Assembly (NCBI GenBank): GCA_023228645.1
Contig: JALOAT010000032.1
Location: 1 to 44,813, forward strand
DNA from: Gammaproteobacteria bacterium
GTDB lineage: Bacteria; Pseudomonadota; Gammaproteobacteria; Thiohalomonadales; Thiohalomonadaceae
Length of the DNA stretch: 44,813 nt
Reading direction: 5' to 3'
Shown: in pieces, positions 1 to 9,500 of the stretch
Position numbering within the stretch: the stretch's first letter is position 1
Layout: each line of letters begins with the position of its first letter
Made by a program: the position numbers and the translations under genes
The notes under the pieces: generated by a model
What the model was told of the DNA's origin: nothing
Database searches by the model: none
The model's input: the letters and a program-made list of their open reading frames with translations, nothing else

Positions 1-104
1 GGATAGAAGGTGGTGACGGGCTCTTTGCCTTGTCCGATACCGGAACGACCGAGAGCCAATGCTAAAGAAAGAATTGTGGAGGTGTTGACACGGCGGGGCT
101 CATA

Positions 105-218
105 GAAGGTCACGTTGGCGCGCAGCGGCGACGTGATGGCTCGGCCGGAAGAATGTCACGTAGCTTCGCAACGTGACCTATGGGAAACGCAAGCGTCGTA
201 GGTCACGTTGCCGCGCAG
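105..218. repeat. REP-like palindromic repeat cluster
   Basis: Three copies of one short motif lie within about 110 bases. A copy reading AGGTCACGTTGGCGCGCAG starts near 107, an inverted copy with arms GTCACGT (155-161) and ACGTGAC (171-177) follows, and a further direct copy reading TAGGTCACGTTGC starts near 199. A fourth copy lies more than 42 kb away at about 42719-42746. Inverted pairs of short GC-rich palindromes outside genes are typical of REP/REPIN elements mobilised by RAYT transposases. No RAYT gene is present in this window. Confidence 0.65.
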
Positions 219-251
219 ACTCCTACAGCGCAGGAGGGGGCGTCTCGCGCA

Positions 252-283
252 AAAAAAACGCCGGGTCGTGCCCGGCGTTTTTC
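252..283 (-). terminator. Rho-independent terminator of the RND efflux operon
   Basis: A GC-rich hairpin (ACGCCGGG, loop TCGTG, CCCGGCGT) is flanked by an A-run on the left and a T-run on the right, so it can act in both directions. It lies 18 bases past the stop codon of the minus-strand RND transporter gene and most simply ends that operon. It also makes it unlikely that an outer-membrane channel gene follows in the same transcript. Confidence 0.85.
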
Positions 284-300
284 CTTCGATGCATGCCGCG

Positions 301-3300
301 TCAATGCGGCATGGTCGGCATTTCGATGTCTTCGTCGCCCACCGGCTTCATCTGCTTGCCGCGTTCGAGCCATTTGAAGAACAGCGGCACGAACAGGGTG
401 GCGATGAAGGTGGCGGCGATCATGCCGCCGAGCACGCCGGTGCCCATGGACTGGCGGGCCGCCGCACCCGCACCGGTGGAGATGGCCAGCGGCACGACGC
501 CCAGCACGAAGGCCAGCGAGGTCATGACGATGGGACGGAAGCGCAGGCGTGCGGCCTCGATGGCGGCGTCGACCACGTTCTTGCCGTTGGCGTACTGCTG
601 GGCCGCGAACTCCACGATCAGGATGGCGTTCTTTGCGGCGAGACCGATGAGCACCACCAGGCCAATCTGAAAGTAGATGTCGTTGGGCATGCCGCGTGCG
701 AGCACCAGTGCCAATGCGCCCATGAGCGCGAAGGGCACGGACATGATTACGGCCAGCGGCAACGACCACTTCTCGTACTGCGCGGCCAGGATCAAGAACA
801 CCATGATCACGCCGAAGATGAGCGCCGGTCCGGAGGAGCCCGCGTCGCGCATCTGCTGGAACGCCTCGCCGGACCACGCCAGCGAATAACCGGGGGGCAA
901 CACCTCGGCGGCGACTTCCTCGACGATCTCAATGGCATCGCCCGAACTGATGCCCGGGATCGAGGCGCCCATGATCTTGGCGGCCAGGAAGCCATTGAAC
1001 CGCTCCAACTGCTCGGCGCCGACGACGTCCTTCACCCTGATGACCGCCGCGAGCGGGATCATGGCGCCGGTGGTGGCACTGCGCACATAGACCTTGCCCA
1101 GGTCCTCCGGCTTCATGCGGTAGTCGGGTTCGGCCTGCAACTGCACGCGGTAGGCGCGGCCGGTCTTGTTGAAGTCGTTCACATACAGCGCGCCCATGGT
1201 GCTCTGCAGGGTCTCGTAGACCTGATTGAGCGGAACCCCCAGCGACAACGCCTTCGGCTCGTCCACCTCCACGAACAACTGCGGTGAGGTCGGGCGGAAG
1301 AAGGTATTGATACGCGTGAATTCCGGGCGCTGCTGCAATGCGCCGATGAGCGTCTGCGTCACGTCGTTCAAGCTCTGCGTTTCACCATCGGCACGGTTCT
1401 GCACGTAGAACTCGAAGCCGCCGGCGGCACCCAGGCCGCGGATGGCGGGCGGGTTGAAGGTCATGGCCATGCCGTCCGGCAACGCGCCCATGCCCATACC
1501 CATGAACTGACCTACCAGCGCCTCGGCGGGAACGTCGCGCTCGCTCCAGTCCTTGAACTTGATGAACATGGTGCCGCCGTTGGTCTTGGCGCCGCCGCCG
1601 ATCAGGTCGTACCCGCTGATGAGCACGGTGTGATCCACCGCCTCGTTCTGGATGACCATCTGGCGGAAACGCTCGCCGGTCGCACTGGTGCGCTGGAGCG
1701 ACGCGCCGTCCGGCAACATCACCGCCGACATCACCACGCCCTGGTCCTCAGGCGGCACGAAGCCGCCCGGGACGATGCGGAACAGGAACACCGTCATGGC
1801 GATGACGGCCACGAACACCGTGGTGCCCAGATACGGGTGGTGCAAAATGCCCTCCACCGTGCGCGTATACAGTCGCGTGAACGCCTCGAAGCCACGATTG
1901 AAGGGCCGGAACACCCGCGACTCGCCGTGGTTCGGCTTGAGGATGAGCGCACACAGCGCTGGCGTGAGGGTCAACGCCACGATGCCGGAAATGAACACGG
2001 CCACGGCCACGGTCACGGCGAACTGCTTGTAGAGCACACCGGCGATGCCACCCAGGAAGGCCACGGGGATGAACACCGAGCACAGCACCAGCACGATGGC
2101 CACCACCGCACTCGAGACCTCGCGCATGGCCGTCACCGCCGCATCGAACGGCTTCATCTTGTGTTCGGTGATGTGGCGCTCGACGTTCTCCAGCACGATG
2201 ATGGCGTCGTCCACCACGATGCCGATGGCGAGCACCATGGCGAACAAGGTCAGGGTGTTGATGGAGAAGCCGAATATCCACAGGCCCGCAAACGTGCCGA
2301 TGAGGGAGACCGGCACGGCGATCATGGGGATGAGCGTGGCGCGCCAGTTCTGCAGGAAGATGAATACCACCGCCACCACCAGGATCAGCGCCTCGACCAG
2401 CGTCGTCACGACCGCGTCGATGGACGCGGTGACGAACTGGGTGGTGTCGAATGGGATCATGTAATCGACGCCCGAGGGAAAGCGCTTTTTGACCTCGTCC
2501 ATTTCACTGCGAACGGCATCCGCCACGTCGAGGGCGTTGGCGCCGGTTTGCAGGAAGATGCCCAAGGCGACGGCCGGATTACCGTCGACGGTACTCTTCT
2601 GGTCGTAGTTGTAGGCACCGAGTTCCACGCGCGCCACGTCCTTCACGCGCAGCACGCCGTTCGGGCCGTCGGCGCGGATGATGATGTCGCCGAATTCCTC
2701 GGGCGTCAGCAGTCGGCCCTTGGCGGTCACCGTATACACCAGCATCTGCGGGTTGGGCGTGGGCTCATGGCCGATCTTGCCCGCCGCGTACTGGTTGTTC
2801 TGCACGCGCACCGCCGCGGCGATGTCGCTGGTCGTGACGCCCAGTTGCGCCATGCGGTCGGGCTTCAGCCAGATGCGCATGGAATAGTCCTGCGCGCCGA
2901 ACACGATCACGTCGCCGACGCCGGGCAGGCGTTTGATGTCGTCCACCACGTTGAGACTGGCGTAGTTGGACAGGAACAGGCGATCGCGCGTGTTGTCCGG
3001 CGAGTACATGGAGGTGATGAGCAGGATGTCCATGTTGCGCTTCACCACCAACACGCCATTGCGGCGCACGTCTTCGGGCAGGCGCGGCTCGGCGGCCTTG
3101 ACGCGGTTGTTGACGTTCTGGGTCGCGGTGTCGACGTCCGTGCCCACCTCGAAATTGACCGTGATCATGATCTGGCCGTTGGAGGTGGACGTGGAGCTGA
3201 AATACGTGAGGCCCTCGATGCCGTTCAGCTGCTCCTCAAGGGGCGCCGCGACAGTGCGTGCGAGGGTCTCGGCGGAGGCGCCCGGATAATTGGCGATGAC

Positions 3301-3435
3301 CATCACCGTGGGCGGCGAGATCTGCGGATACTGCGCGATAGGCAGCACCTGCGCGGCCACCAGGCCCGCGATGACGATGACGATGGATATCACCGAGGAA
3401 AAAATCGGCCGGCTGATGAAGAATCTGGAAGACAT
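301..3435 (-). CDS. RND multidrug efflux transporter, HAE1 family (AcrB/MexF-like)
   Basis: Inner-membrane proton-driven drug pump of 1044 residues, the normal length for the AcrB/MexB/MexF family. It has the family start SSRFFISRPIFSSVISI with TM1 at about residues 10-30, large periplasmic loops after TM1 and TM7, and the proton-relay pair Asp409-Asp410 in GIVVDDAIIV of TM4. The partner lysine lies in GLAAKNAIL of TM10. Residues 150-250 (FLSNYASLNVVDDI, GRLLTPEEF) read more like MexF/OqxB than AcrB. The gene starts 14 bases after the adaptor gene, so the two form an operon controlled from the operator at 4656-4679. No outer-membrane factor gene is nearby, so the pump probably uses a TolC-type channel encoded elsewhere. 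Substrates cannot be read from sequence. Confidence 0.95.
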   Translation of the reverse strand: MSSRFFISRPIFSSVISIVIVIAGLVAAQVLPIAQYPQISPPTVMVIANYPGASAETLARTVAAPLEEQLNGIEGLTYFSSTSTSNGQIMITVNFEVGTDVDTATQNVNNRVKAAEPRLPEDVRRNGVLVVKRNMDILLITSMYSPDNTRDRLFLSNYASLNVVDDIKRLPGVGDVIVFGAQDYSMRIWLKPDRMAQLGVTTSDIAAAVRVQNNQYAAGKIGHEPTPNPQMLVYTVTAKGRLLTPEEFGDIIIRADGPNGVLRVKDVARVELGAYNYDQKSTVDGNPAVALGIFLQTGANALDVADAVRSEMDEVKKRFPSGVDYMIPFDTTQFVTASIDAVVTTLVEALILVVAVVFIFLQNWRATLIPMIAVPVSLIGTFAGLWIFGFSINTLTLFAMVLAIGIVVDDAIIVLENVERHITEHKMKPFDAAVTAMREVSSAVVAIVLVLCSVFIPVAFLGGIAGVLYKQFAVTVAVAVFISGIVALTLTPALCALILKPNHGESRVFRPFNRGFEAFTRLYTRTVEGILHHPYLGTTVFVAVIAMTVFLFRIVPGGFVPPEDQGVVMSAVMLPDGASLQRTSATGERFRQMVIQNEAVDHTVLISGYDLIGGGAKTNGGTMFIKFKDWSERDVPAEALVGQFMGMGMGALPDGMAMTFNPPAIRGLGAAGGFEFYVQNRADGETQSLNDVTQTLIGALQQRPEFTRINTFFRPTSPQLFVEVDEPKALSLGVPLNQVYETLQSTMGALYVNDFNKTGRAYRVQLQAEPDYRMKPEDLGKVYVRSATTGAMIPLAAVIRVKDVVGAEQLERFNGFLAAKIMGASIPGISSGDAIEIVEEVAAEVLPPGYSLAWSGEAFQQMRDAGSSGPALIFGVIMVFLILAAQYEKWSLPLAVIMSVPFALMGALALVLARGMPNDIYFQIGLVVLIGLAAKNAILIVEFAAQQYANGKNVVDAAIEAARLRFRPIVMTSLAFVLGVVPLAISTGAGAAARQSMGTGVLGGMIAATFIATLFVPLFFKWLERGKQMKPVGDEDIEMPTMPH

Positions 3436-3449
3436 GCGATTCGCTCCGG

Positions 3450-4613
3450 TCAGCCCTTGGTCGGGGCCGCCACTGCGGGCTTCGCGGGCGCGGCCTTGTC
3501 ACCCGCGAGCGCGGGGGCCGGCGCGGGATTGGGCGCCACCACCATGCCCGGACGCAACTTGATGATGTTGTCGGTGATGACCCGGTCGCCGGGTTGCAGG
3601 CCGCCGGTAATCACCCAATCCTGACCGCGCCATTCGGCCGTCTGCACGGGACGCGGCGTCACCTTGTTCTCGGCATCGGCCACCATGACCATGCGGCCCG
3701 CATCGTTCTGCACCACCGCCACCTGCGGCACCAAATACACATTTTCGCGGTCGCCGAGCAACAACCGCGCGCGCACGAACTGGCCGGGCAGCAGACGGTT
3801 GTCATGGTTGGCGAATTCGGCGCGCAACTGCTGCGTACCCAGCGCGGTATCGATGGTGCTGGCCATGTAGTTCAGCTTGCCGCGCACCGGATATACGGAA
3901 CCGTCCGGCAGCACGAGTTCGATGCCGGTGATGCTCTCAGCCGCCAACCTCCCCTGCGGCAGCTTGGCGATGTCACTCTCGGCCAGACTGAAGCGTACCC
4001 AGATGGGATCCAGCTGATAGATGGAGGTGAGCAGGCTGTCGGCACCGGTGGTGATGAGATTGCCTTCGGACTTGATCGCGCGACCCGTGGTGCCGGAGAC
4101 CGGCGCCGTCACCGTGGTCCACGACAGGTTCAGCTGGGCCTGGCGCAGAGCCGCCTGGGCGATGTCGTGGGTGGACACGGCATTGTCGTAGTCGCGACGA
4201 CTCACCAGGTTCTGCTCCACCAAGCCTTCCAGGCGCTTCAGTTCGCGGGCGGCCTGATCGGCGCGCGCCTTGGCTTCGGCCAGGGCGATTTCATAACTGG
4301 CGCGATCGATCTGGAACAAGGGCTGCCCCGCACGCACCGTCTCGCCTTCCTGGTACAGGCGCTTCATGAGAATGCCGCCCACACGTGCACGCACTTCCGT
4401 CTCGCGCGCGCCCTCCGTCTGGGCCATGACCTCGACACTGGCGGGAACACGCTGGGGCTGCATTTCAAGCACGCTCACCGGCATGGGCGGCCGGGCGGGT
4501 GCGGCGGCGCCCGCGGCCCCGTCACCGGACGAGCAACCCGCCAACCCGGCCGACAGGGCGACGGTGCCCAAAACCAGGCCAAGGATCGAATGACGCGGTG
4601 AACCGATGATCAT
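3450..4613 (-). CDS. RND efflux periplasmic adaptor lipoprotein (AcrA/MexE-like)
   Basis: Membrane fusion protein of 387 residues that would bridge the RND pump to an outer-membrane channel. The N-terminus is a lipoprotein signal with lipobox LAGC and acylated Cys27. It is followed by a Ser/Gly/Ala-rich linker, a biotinyl-lipoyl half (VRARVGGILMKRLYQEGETV), an alpha-helical hairpin around residues 100-165 (ASYEIALAEAKARADQAAREL), the second lipoyl half and beta-barrel domains. The tail is Ala/Pro/Lys rich. The ATG at 4613 is preceded by a GGAG at 4622-4625. It is the first gene of the operon and is divergent from the TetR-type regulator, which is the classical acrR-acrAB arrangement. Confidence 0.93.
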   Translation of the reverse strand: MIIGSPRHSILGLVLGTVALSAGLAGCSSGDGAAGAAAPARPPMPVSVLEMQPQRVPASVEVMAQTEGARETEVRARVGGILMKRLYQEGETVRAGQPLFQIDRASYEIALAEAKARADQAARELKRLEGLVEQNLVSRRDYDNAVSTHDIAQAALRQAQLNLSWTTVTAPVSGTTGRAIKSEGNLITTGADSLLTSIYQLDPIWVRFSLAESDIAKLPQGRLAAESITGIELVLPDGSVYPVRGKLNYMASTIDTALGTQQLRAEFANHDNRLLPGQFVRARLLLGDRENVYLVPQVAVVQNDAGRMVMVADAENKVTPRPVQTAEWRGQDWVITGGLQPGDRVITDNIIKLRPGMVVAPNPAPAPALAGDKAAPAKPAVAAPTKG

Positions 4614-4655
4614 CGAGGAATCTCCAGCGGGGTGGTTTTACAGGACGCGACAGTG

Positions 4656-4679
4656 TACATACATTCGCGCTTGTATGTA
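4656..4679. promoter_or_regulatory. AcrR/TetR-type operator between divergent regulator and efflux operon
   Basis: A perfect inverted repeat with arms TACATACA (4656-4663) and TGTATGTA (4672-4679) around an 8-base spacer TTCGCGCT. Both arms match the known AcrR box of the Escherichia coli acrR-acrA intergenic region. It sits 33 bases upstream of the regulator ATG and 43 bases upstream of the adaptor ATG. Binding by the encoded TetR protein could therefore repress both directions at once. Confidence 0.85.
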
Positions 4680-4711
4680 TACTTCGCCGCAGCATTTTTT
4701 TTGGAGCCGAA

Positions 4712-5338
4712 ATGGCGCGCAAGACCAAGGCGGAAGCCCTGCTGACCCGCCAGCAAATTATTGATGCTGCGAGGGAAGTCTTTCACAAACACGGCGTGGC
4801 GCGCTCGTCGCTTGAGCAGGTCGCCAGCACCGCCGGACTCACCCGCGGGGCCGTCTACTGGCACTTCAAGGACAAGGCGGAGCTGTTCCGCGCCATGCGC
4901 GAGGACGTGTTCGAGCCCATGGACCAGCGCCTCGACGCCCATCTGCTCACCAGCCGCTACGCCGATCCTCTGGACGCCATCGAAGCGGCCCTCAACGAGC
5001 TGTTCGTGTCCCTGGACGAGTGTCCCGTCATGCGCCAGATACTGGAAATCATGGTGCTGCGCTGCGAATACGCCGACGAGTTCGCCGACGTCCAGCCCGA
5101 GATGGAGCGACCGGGCCAGGAATTTCTGGAACGCCTGGAAACCGCTTACAAGAAGGCGTCGGTCACCCGCACGTTACGCTCGGAACTGGATCCCTTCGCC
5201 GTCGCCCTGGATACCTGGGCGTTCGTGGGCGGCCTGCTGCACATCCTGCTCGCCCGGAATTTCGACAAGGAAATCACCTCACAGGTTCGTGCGATGATTG
5301 CCGCCCACATGAGCCTGCGCCGCCATTCGGGCGCGTAG
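4712..5338 (+). CDS. TetR/AcrR-family efflux repressor
   Basis: Transcriptional repressor of 208 residues, the usual AcrR/TtgR length. The N-terminal helix-turn-helix spans about residues 12-58 (TRQQIIDAAREVFHKHG, then LTRGAVYWHFKDKAELF). The rest is the helical ligand-binding and dimer domain, with the TetR_C_2 (AcrR-like) signature of QILEIMVLRCEY around residues 110-121. A GGAG at 4703-4706 sets the start. It is transcribed away from the efflux operon across an AcrR-like palindrome, so the expected role is ligand-relieved repression of the pump and of its own gene. Specific inducers are unknown. Confidence 0.93.
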   Translation: MARKTKAEALLTRQQIIDAAREVFHKHGVARSSLEQVASTAGLTRGAVYWHFKDKAELFRAMREDVFEPMDQRLDAHLLTSRYADPLDAIEAALNELFVSLDECPVMRQILEIMVLRCEYADEFADVQPEMERPGQEFLERLETAYKKASVTRTLRSELDPFAVALDTWAFVGGLLHILLARNFDKEITSQVRAMIAAHMSLRRHSGA

Positions 5339-5397
5339 TAGCTCCATCCGGGCGATGCTGCCGCGGGCAAACGGCTCGACGTTCTTCATGCTTCGTA

Positions 5398-5468
5398 GCC
5401 CGTATGGAGCGCAGCGGAATACGGGATCTTCAACGCACTCCCCCGGATTCCGCTGCGCTTCATCGGGC
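5398..5468. repeat. Intergenic inverted repeat
   Basis: Two arms of about 27 bases face each other: GCCCGTATGGAGCGCAGCGG onward (5398-5425) and CCCGGATTCCGCTGCGCTTC onward (5442-5468). They are near-complementary around a 16-base loop. A partial copy, GCTCCATCCGGGC, lies just upstream at 5341-5353. The sequence resembles a dispersed intergenic repeat common in gammaproteobacterial genomes. No coding role is seen. It sits just after the regulator gene and could act as a transcript-end hairpin. Confidence 0.6.
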
Positions 5469-5476
5469 GACTTGTT

Positions 5477-5590
5477 TCACGCCCGGCGACGTCGTGCCAG
5501 CGCCAGGGCGCCAAGCAGTCCGAACAGCGCCAGGTCGATGGCGCCACCGCCACCGACCACGGTCAGATCGTTGTAAATTCTCCCCGCGGA
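5477..5590 (-). pseudogene. Remnant C-terminus with GlyGly-CTERM-like sorting tail
   Basis: The minus strand encodes 37 codons between stops ending at 5477. The peptide runs YNDLTVVGGGGAIDLALF, then a hydrophobic helix GLLGALALA, then RRRRA and stop. A glycine block, a short transmembrane segment and a terminal Arg cluster are the three parts of a GlyGly-CTERM tail, the type processed by rhombosortase on surface or secreted proteins. The frame is closed upstream by TAG at 5591-5593 and no start or parent protein is present. This is most likely the last surviving piece of a deleted surface protein gene. A chance open frame is possible but the three-part pattern is distinctive. Confidence 0.5.
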
Positions 5591-5959
5591 CTAGCAAGGA
5601 CTAGCGGATGGCTAATCCTTTGTGCGTGTTACGCAGACCGTCGTCGAAGGAGATTCACGTGACCGCCGAATGGCGCATCGAACGTGTTGCCAATGCGGCC
5701 GTATCAAGCCTTGGTCGGCTCAACGGCGGGCACGGCCCGCCCTATGACCGGGGGTGACAGTGGTGCGAGCTGGGAGGATTCGGCACAGAAGCGAAGCGCC
5801 TGCATGACGTTCAGCGGAGGCATTAACCGAACAGCTACAAAGGTCGCGAAGATTGGCACAGTCAAAAACGTCGCCCACCCATCTTTCTAAATACATCGTG
5901 CAAATACGGAACCGTATGCCATTCGCACAGGGCTCCACTCCAGGAGAATCCACGTAACC

Positions 5960-6260
5960 TCTCCGTTGCATACGCTGCCTGGCCAAGGCAGCACGTTTTC
6001 GGTCTACGTGCCCGTCACTGGCGACGCAGAGCCCGAACGGCCGGTGGCAACCGTGGCCGTGTCCGGCCTCGCCGGCCGGGCCGTGCTGGTTATCGACGAT
6101 GAATCGACCATCCGTACTCACCGCCGAGAGCGCCGACGACGCCATCACGCAGATGAACGAAATGGGTTTCATGCCGGACGCGCTCATCGCCGACTACCGG
6201 CTGCGGGATGGGCAGACCGGCACAGAGGGGACAGCGCTTCGAGACCGTCGAGGACGGCGG
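5960..6260 (+). pseudogene. Remnant of a hybrid histidine kinase (kinase end plus receiver)
   Basis: From about 5966 one frame reads PGQGSTFSVYVPVTGD, the G2-box end of a histidine kinase ATPase domain, then a linker and AVLVIDDESTIR, the start of a receiver domain. The next receiver piece, SVLTAESADDAITQMNEMGF followed by PDALIADYRLRDGQTG with the phospho-acceptor Asp in ADYRL, is in the frame that opens with the ATG at 6099. About ten residues of receiver helix 1 are missing at the junction near 6100-6115. The normal receiver end is also lost after about 6240. There is no kinase core upstream, so this is a truncated, frameshifted relic. Confidence 0.75.
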
Positions 6261-6541
6261 CTAAGCGCCAACGGTTCATCACTGTGTCTACGCCCGCCAT
6301 TTCCATCCTGCTGTGCCCGCCGGGTCCCGGCGCCCTCCACCTCCGCTTTCGTTATCGACCAACCGGTCTTCCGGGCGAGCGCGCAACGTTTTCCCACAGC
6401 CTGCTAGTGTCGCTATAGGGAGACGACTGCGCTGTCTGGGCCTACAAGGCAAGGACGTTTTCGCCCAGGGAATGCCCGTGCGCCCATGCGCACAGTCCCG
6501 GAGCGGCTTTGCCTCGCGGGGCGTGGGACAGGAGAGCCGGA

Positions 6542-9500
6542 ATGCCTCGAGGGCCCCACAAGACAGACCCTGCCCGGCGCCTGACCCGCGCCGGTGCCGC
6601 ACTGCCCGGACCCTGGTGGGGTAACTGGCTCGCGCCGGTGTTTCTTTCGCTCATCCTCGTCGCCACGGCGGCTACCCAGTTCCTGCTGTTTCACAGCCTC
6701 GCGGAACTGTTCGCCATCAGTGTGGCGGTCACGGTGTTTGTGGTGGCCTGGAACACCTTCCCTTTCACATACAGCAGCTTTCTGCTTTATGTGGGCTGTG
6801 GCTATCTTTGGATCGCAGGGCTGGATCTGATTCATACCCTCACCTACCGCGGCATGGGCGTATTCCCGATTGCCGGCGCCAATACCGCCACACAGTTCTG
6901 GGTCGCGGGGCGACTGTATGAGGCCCTGGTGCTGTTCTCGGCGCCGTTTTTCCTGCACAGGCAGGTGGCGCCGCGCCTGGTGCTGGGTGCCACGGGCGCG
7001 GCATTCGTACTGCTCTGCGGCCTCATCGTCACAGGCGTGTTCCCGACGGCCTACGTGGAAGGCGTCGGCCTGACGCGGTTCAAGGTCGGCTCGGAATACA
7101 CCATCGTGCTCATACTGCTCGGCGCCATCCTGCTGCTACAAAAGCGCCGCGGGTCCATGGATGCGAACGTCAACAGATTCATCAGCATTGCGGCCGGTTT
7201 GACCGCTGTCGCCGAGTTGGTGTTCACCTTGTACGTGGAGATCGTCAGTACGGCCATGGTGATCGGTCACCTCCTGAAGTTCTGGTCGTACTGGTTCGTG
7301 TACGTGGCACTCGTGCAATTCACGCTGCGCAATCCGTTCCTGGTGCTCGGCCGGCAGACCGGCGCCTACGATGCATTCCCGGAACCCACCGCCCTGGTCG
7401 ATCGTCACGGCACCATACGCCAGGCCAACAAAGCGCTGCTGCAAAGCCACCGCGAGAGCGTGCTCGGCCGGCCGTGTCACGAAAGTCTGCATCCCGCCGG
7501 GTTGCCGCGCAGCGAGTGCACGGTCTGCCACGCCATCGCCCAGGGCACACCCGCGCAAGGTCTGGAGTTGTATTTTCCCGAACCGGGACAGTGGCAGGAG
7601 ATCACCCTGACGCCGTACTTCTGGTCGAGCCGCACCGTGGGCATAGTGCACGTGGCGCGCGACGTCACCGTGCGAAACCTGGCACGCGATGCGATGGCGA
7701 AAGAACTGGACCGCGCGAAGGGCTTCTTCGACGTGGCGGAGGTGATGCTGCTGGCGCTGGATGTGAAAGGCCGCATCACCAGCATCAACCGCAAGGCAGC
7801 CGCCGTACTCGGCGCACCGGAAGCGGAGCTCATCGGCCAGCTATGGTTCGATAGGCTTCCCGGGCCGCAGCAGGCCGCCGCCCGCGCGCTGTTTGCCGAC
7901 GTGCTCAAGGGGCAAACCCGGGAAAGCCGGTTTCATGAGGGCGAGGCGATCACGCGCAGCGGCGAACGACGGCTCATCGCCTGGCATACCGCCCCGCTCC
8001 GCGACAACACGGGGCGGGTCATCGGCACCTTGAGCTCCGGCGAGGATGTGACGGAGCGCCGTCGCGACGAGGCGCGGTTGCGTCAGGCGGCATCCGTGTA
8101 CGAGGCCTCGAGCAACGGCGTGATAATCACGGACGCGGGTTATCAGGTGGTCGCCGTCAACCCCGCTTTTACGCGCATCACGGGCTTTACCGAGAAGGAC
8201 ATGGTCGGCCGTCACGGCGATACCGTCCTCGAGATGCAGCAGGACCCGAAGTTCATCCAAGCGCTCCATCGGCAACTCGAGAGCGAAGGCGGCTGGCAGG
8301 GCGAGATGCATATCCGCCGCAAGTCCGGCGCTCCCCTCCCGGTGTGGGAACACGTCAGCGCGCTGCGCGACCAGGAAGGGCGTGTGACCTACTACATCGC
8401 CGTGCTGACGGACATCAGCCCGCTCAAGGCCTCGGAAGAGCGCCTCGACCAACTGGCGCACCACGACCCGCTCACGGGCAAGCCGAACCGCCTGCTGTTC
8501 CACGCCCGTCTCACCCACGCCCTGGAACGGGCGGCGCGCGAAGGTACGCGTCTGGCCGTGCTGTTCGTGGATCTCGACCGCTTCAAGCACGTCAACGACA
8601 CCTACGGCCACGAGGCTGGCGACCGTGTGCTGGTGGAAACGGCCGCGCGCATCGCGGCCTGCGTACGCGCCGAGGATACCGTCGCACGCATGGGCGGGGA
8701 CGAGTTCACCGTGTTGCTGGAGCCGCTGCACCGCGCGGGCGATGCGGCGCGCGTGGCGCAGCAGATTGTCGAGACGGTGCGTGCGCCCATTGCCCTCGAC
8801 GGCGGCGAGGCGACCGTCGGCGCTAGTGTCGGCATCAGCATCTATCCGGAGCACGGTCTCGCCTTGGACGACCTGCTGCACAACGCCGACGTGGCCATGT
8901 ACCGTGCCAAACAGGCCGGTCGCAACAACTATCAGTTCTACACCGAGGAATTGACCCGCAGCGCACGCGAGCGGCGCAGCCTCGAGCTGGCCCTCCGCCG
9001 CGCGATAGAGCGTGCCGAACTGGTGCTGCATTTCCAGCCGCAGGTGGAGGTGCAAACCGGCAAGGTGATGAGTGTGGAAGCACTGGTGCGCTGGTGCCAT
9101 CCAGAAAGAGGCATGCTGCTCCCGGAGCATTTCGTGCCCTTCGCCGAAGAGGTGGGGCTGGTGGGCGAACTGGATACCTGGGCCTTGAACACGGCCTGTG
9201 TTCAGGGGCGCCGCTGGCGTGCGGAGGGATTGCCGATCCGGGTGGCGGTGAACCTGTCGGGCAAGCGCCTGGTCAGCGGGGAGTGGTTGGAAAACGTGCA
9301 AACCATCCTCCGCCACACGGGTTTGGAGCCCGGCTGTCTGGAGCTGGAGATTACCGAAGGCTGTTTGATGGCGAGCGCGGACGAGACACTGGGACGGCTG
9401 CGTGCACTAAAGGCCCTCGGTGTGGCGCTGGTCATGGACCATTTCGGCACCGGCTACACCTCGCTCAGCCACCTGGAGCGCTTTCCCCTCGACAAACTCA

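Noticed and set aside
3..65. Open frame from the left edge ending in TAA, possibly the C-terminus of an upstream gene
   Set aside because: Only 20 codons are visible and no motif can be recognised, so coding status cannot be supported.
1630..3624. Long plus-strand open frame (664 codons), very rich in His, Arg and Asp, opposite the RND transporter
   Set aside because: It is the antisense of a strongly conserved gene. The His/Asp/Arg composition is the typical by-product of GC-rich third positions, and it has no recognisable domain.
5652..5755. Short GTG-started frame behind AAGGAG after the CTERM remnant
   Set aside because: It encodes only about 32 residues with no recognisable feature, inside a region of decayed sequence.
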